Source: Candidatus Nesterenkonia stercoripullorum (GTDB taxonomy: Bacteria > Actinomycetota > Actinomycetes > Actinomycetales > Micrococcaceae). From it: 5,422 bases of DNA. The stretch covers positions 1 through 5,422 of the forward strand of contig DXGD01000177.1 of the NCBI GenBank assembly GCA_019114115.1, read 5' to 3'. The position numbers were made by a program, and so were the translations under genes. The notes beneath the pieces were generated by a model. That model worked only from the letters and a program-made list of their open reading frames with translations. It was not told the origin of the DNA and made no database searches. Below, one piece after another: positions 5,155 through 5,422 of this stretch (position 1 is the stretch's first letter; every line of letters starts with the position of its first letter).

Positions 5155-5422
5155 ATGTCCACTCACACCACATCTCGTCCACAGCCCCGCAGCGCCGTGC
5201 TGGGCCGTCGTACTGCCTCGGCAGCAGCGGCAGGGTCAGCGCTGGCGCTGGCCGTGACCGGCTGCAGCGTCTTCGGCGGCGGGGATGACAACGACGATGG
5301 GACGATCCGCATCGGCGTCGTCGCGCAGGACGACACCAACCGCGAGTTCGCTGAGCTCGCCCAGGAGGAGCTGGACATCGACGTCGAGATCGTGAACTTC
5401 GACGACTACAACCAGCCCAACC
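5155..5422 (+). CDS. metQ: MetQ/NlpA-family substrate-binding lipoprotein, N-terminal part, cut by window edge
   Basis: The gene starts at ATG 5155 behind AGGAGG; 89 codons are visible before the edge. Residues 1-36 form a signal peptide with a charged N-region, Arg18-Arg19 followed by a small-residue hydrophobic stretch, and the lipobox VTGC with the lipidated cysteine at 37. A Gly/Asp-rich linker (41-49) follows, as in many actinobacterial lipoproteins. The mature part begins TIRIGVVAQDD (50-60) and reaches VEIVNFDDYNQPN (77-89), matching the start of MetQ/NlpA proteins, where a V-x-F-x-D-Y-x-Q-P-N segment is typical. The family mostly binds L- or D-methionine outside the membrane and delivers it to the MetNI ABC transporter. 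The metN and metI genes would be expected next to it, outside the window. The ligand is not proven from this fragment. The twin arginine could mark Tat export, but the motif is weak. Confidence 0.85.
   Translation, partial: MSTHTTSRPQPRSAVLGRRTASAAAAGSALALAVTGCSVFGGGDDNDDGTIRIGVVAQDDTNREFAELAQEELDIDVEIVNFDDYNQPN

Overview
The window is GC-rich and densely coding. Its proteins match actinobacterial versions of their families best, probably Micrococcales and Micrococcaceae-like. This is inferred from the trhO N-terminal sequence, the DUF7059-type methyltransferase and the helicase C-terminus; I ran no search. Two gene blocks diverge from an AT-rich intergenic segment near 1460-1600, and a third gene begins at the right edge.

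Left block (minus strand, 1-1456). trhO encodes the oxygen-dependent tRNA U34 hydroxylase (rhodanese family). It is followed, with a 4-nt GTGA overlap, by the N-terminal third of a SAM-dependent methyltransferase that runs off the left edge. That gene starts with GTG and has no stop inside the window, so an ATG-to-stop ORF scan misses it. At the left edge it holds four perfect 15-bp tandem repeats that encode HPTAQ pentapeptides in what should be an interdomain linker.

Centre (1457-1599). The divergent intergenic region has two near-identical 20-bp direct repeats offset by 34 bp. It also has -10-like hexamers placed so that both flanking genes could make leaderless or nearly leaderless mRNAs.

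Right block (plus strand, 1600-4720). A GNAT-fold acetyltransferase-like protein is followed after 40 nt by a DEAD/DEAH-box superfamily 2 helicase with a C-terminal DUF1998 (MrfA/YprA-type) zinc region. A short GAGG-CCTC-GAGG element precedes the helicase start.

Right edge (4721-5422). A 434-nt non-coding stretch precedes the start of a MetQ/NlpA-family lipoprotein gene. It contains a possible promoter, several stem-loops, a hairpin followed by the only marked T-rich run nearby, and an anti-SD/SD pairing next to the metQ ribosome binding site. I recognise no known riboswitch class there. This possible regulatory leader of a predicted methionine-uptake gene is the most open question in the window.

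The blocks share no single pathway. The left block is tRNA modification plus a methyltransferase, the central block is nucleic-acid maintenance plus an acetyltransferase, and the right edge is nutrient uptake. I see no insertion sequence, CRISPR array, tRNA or rRNA.
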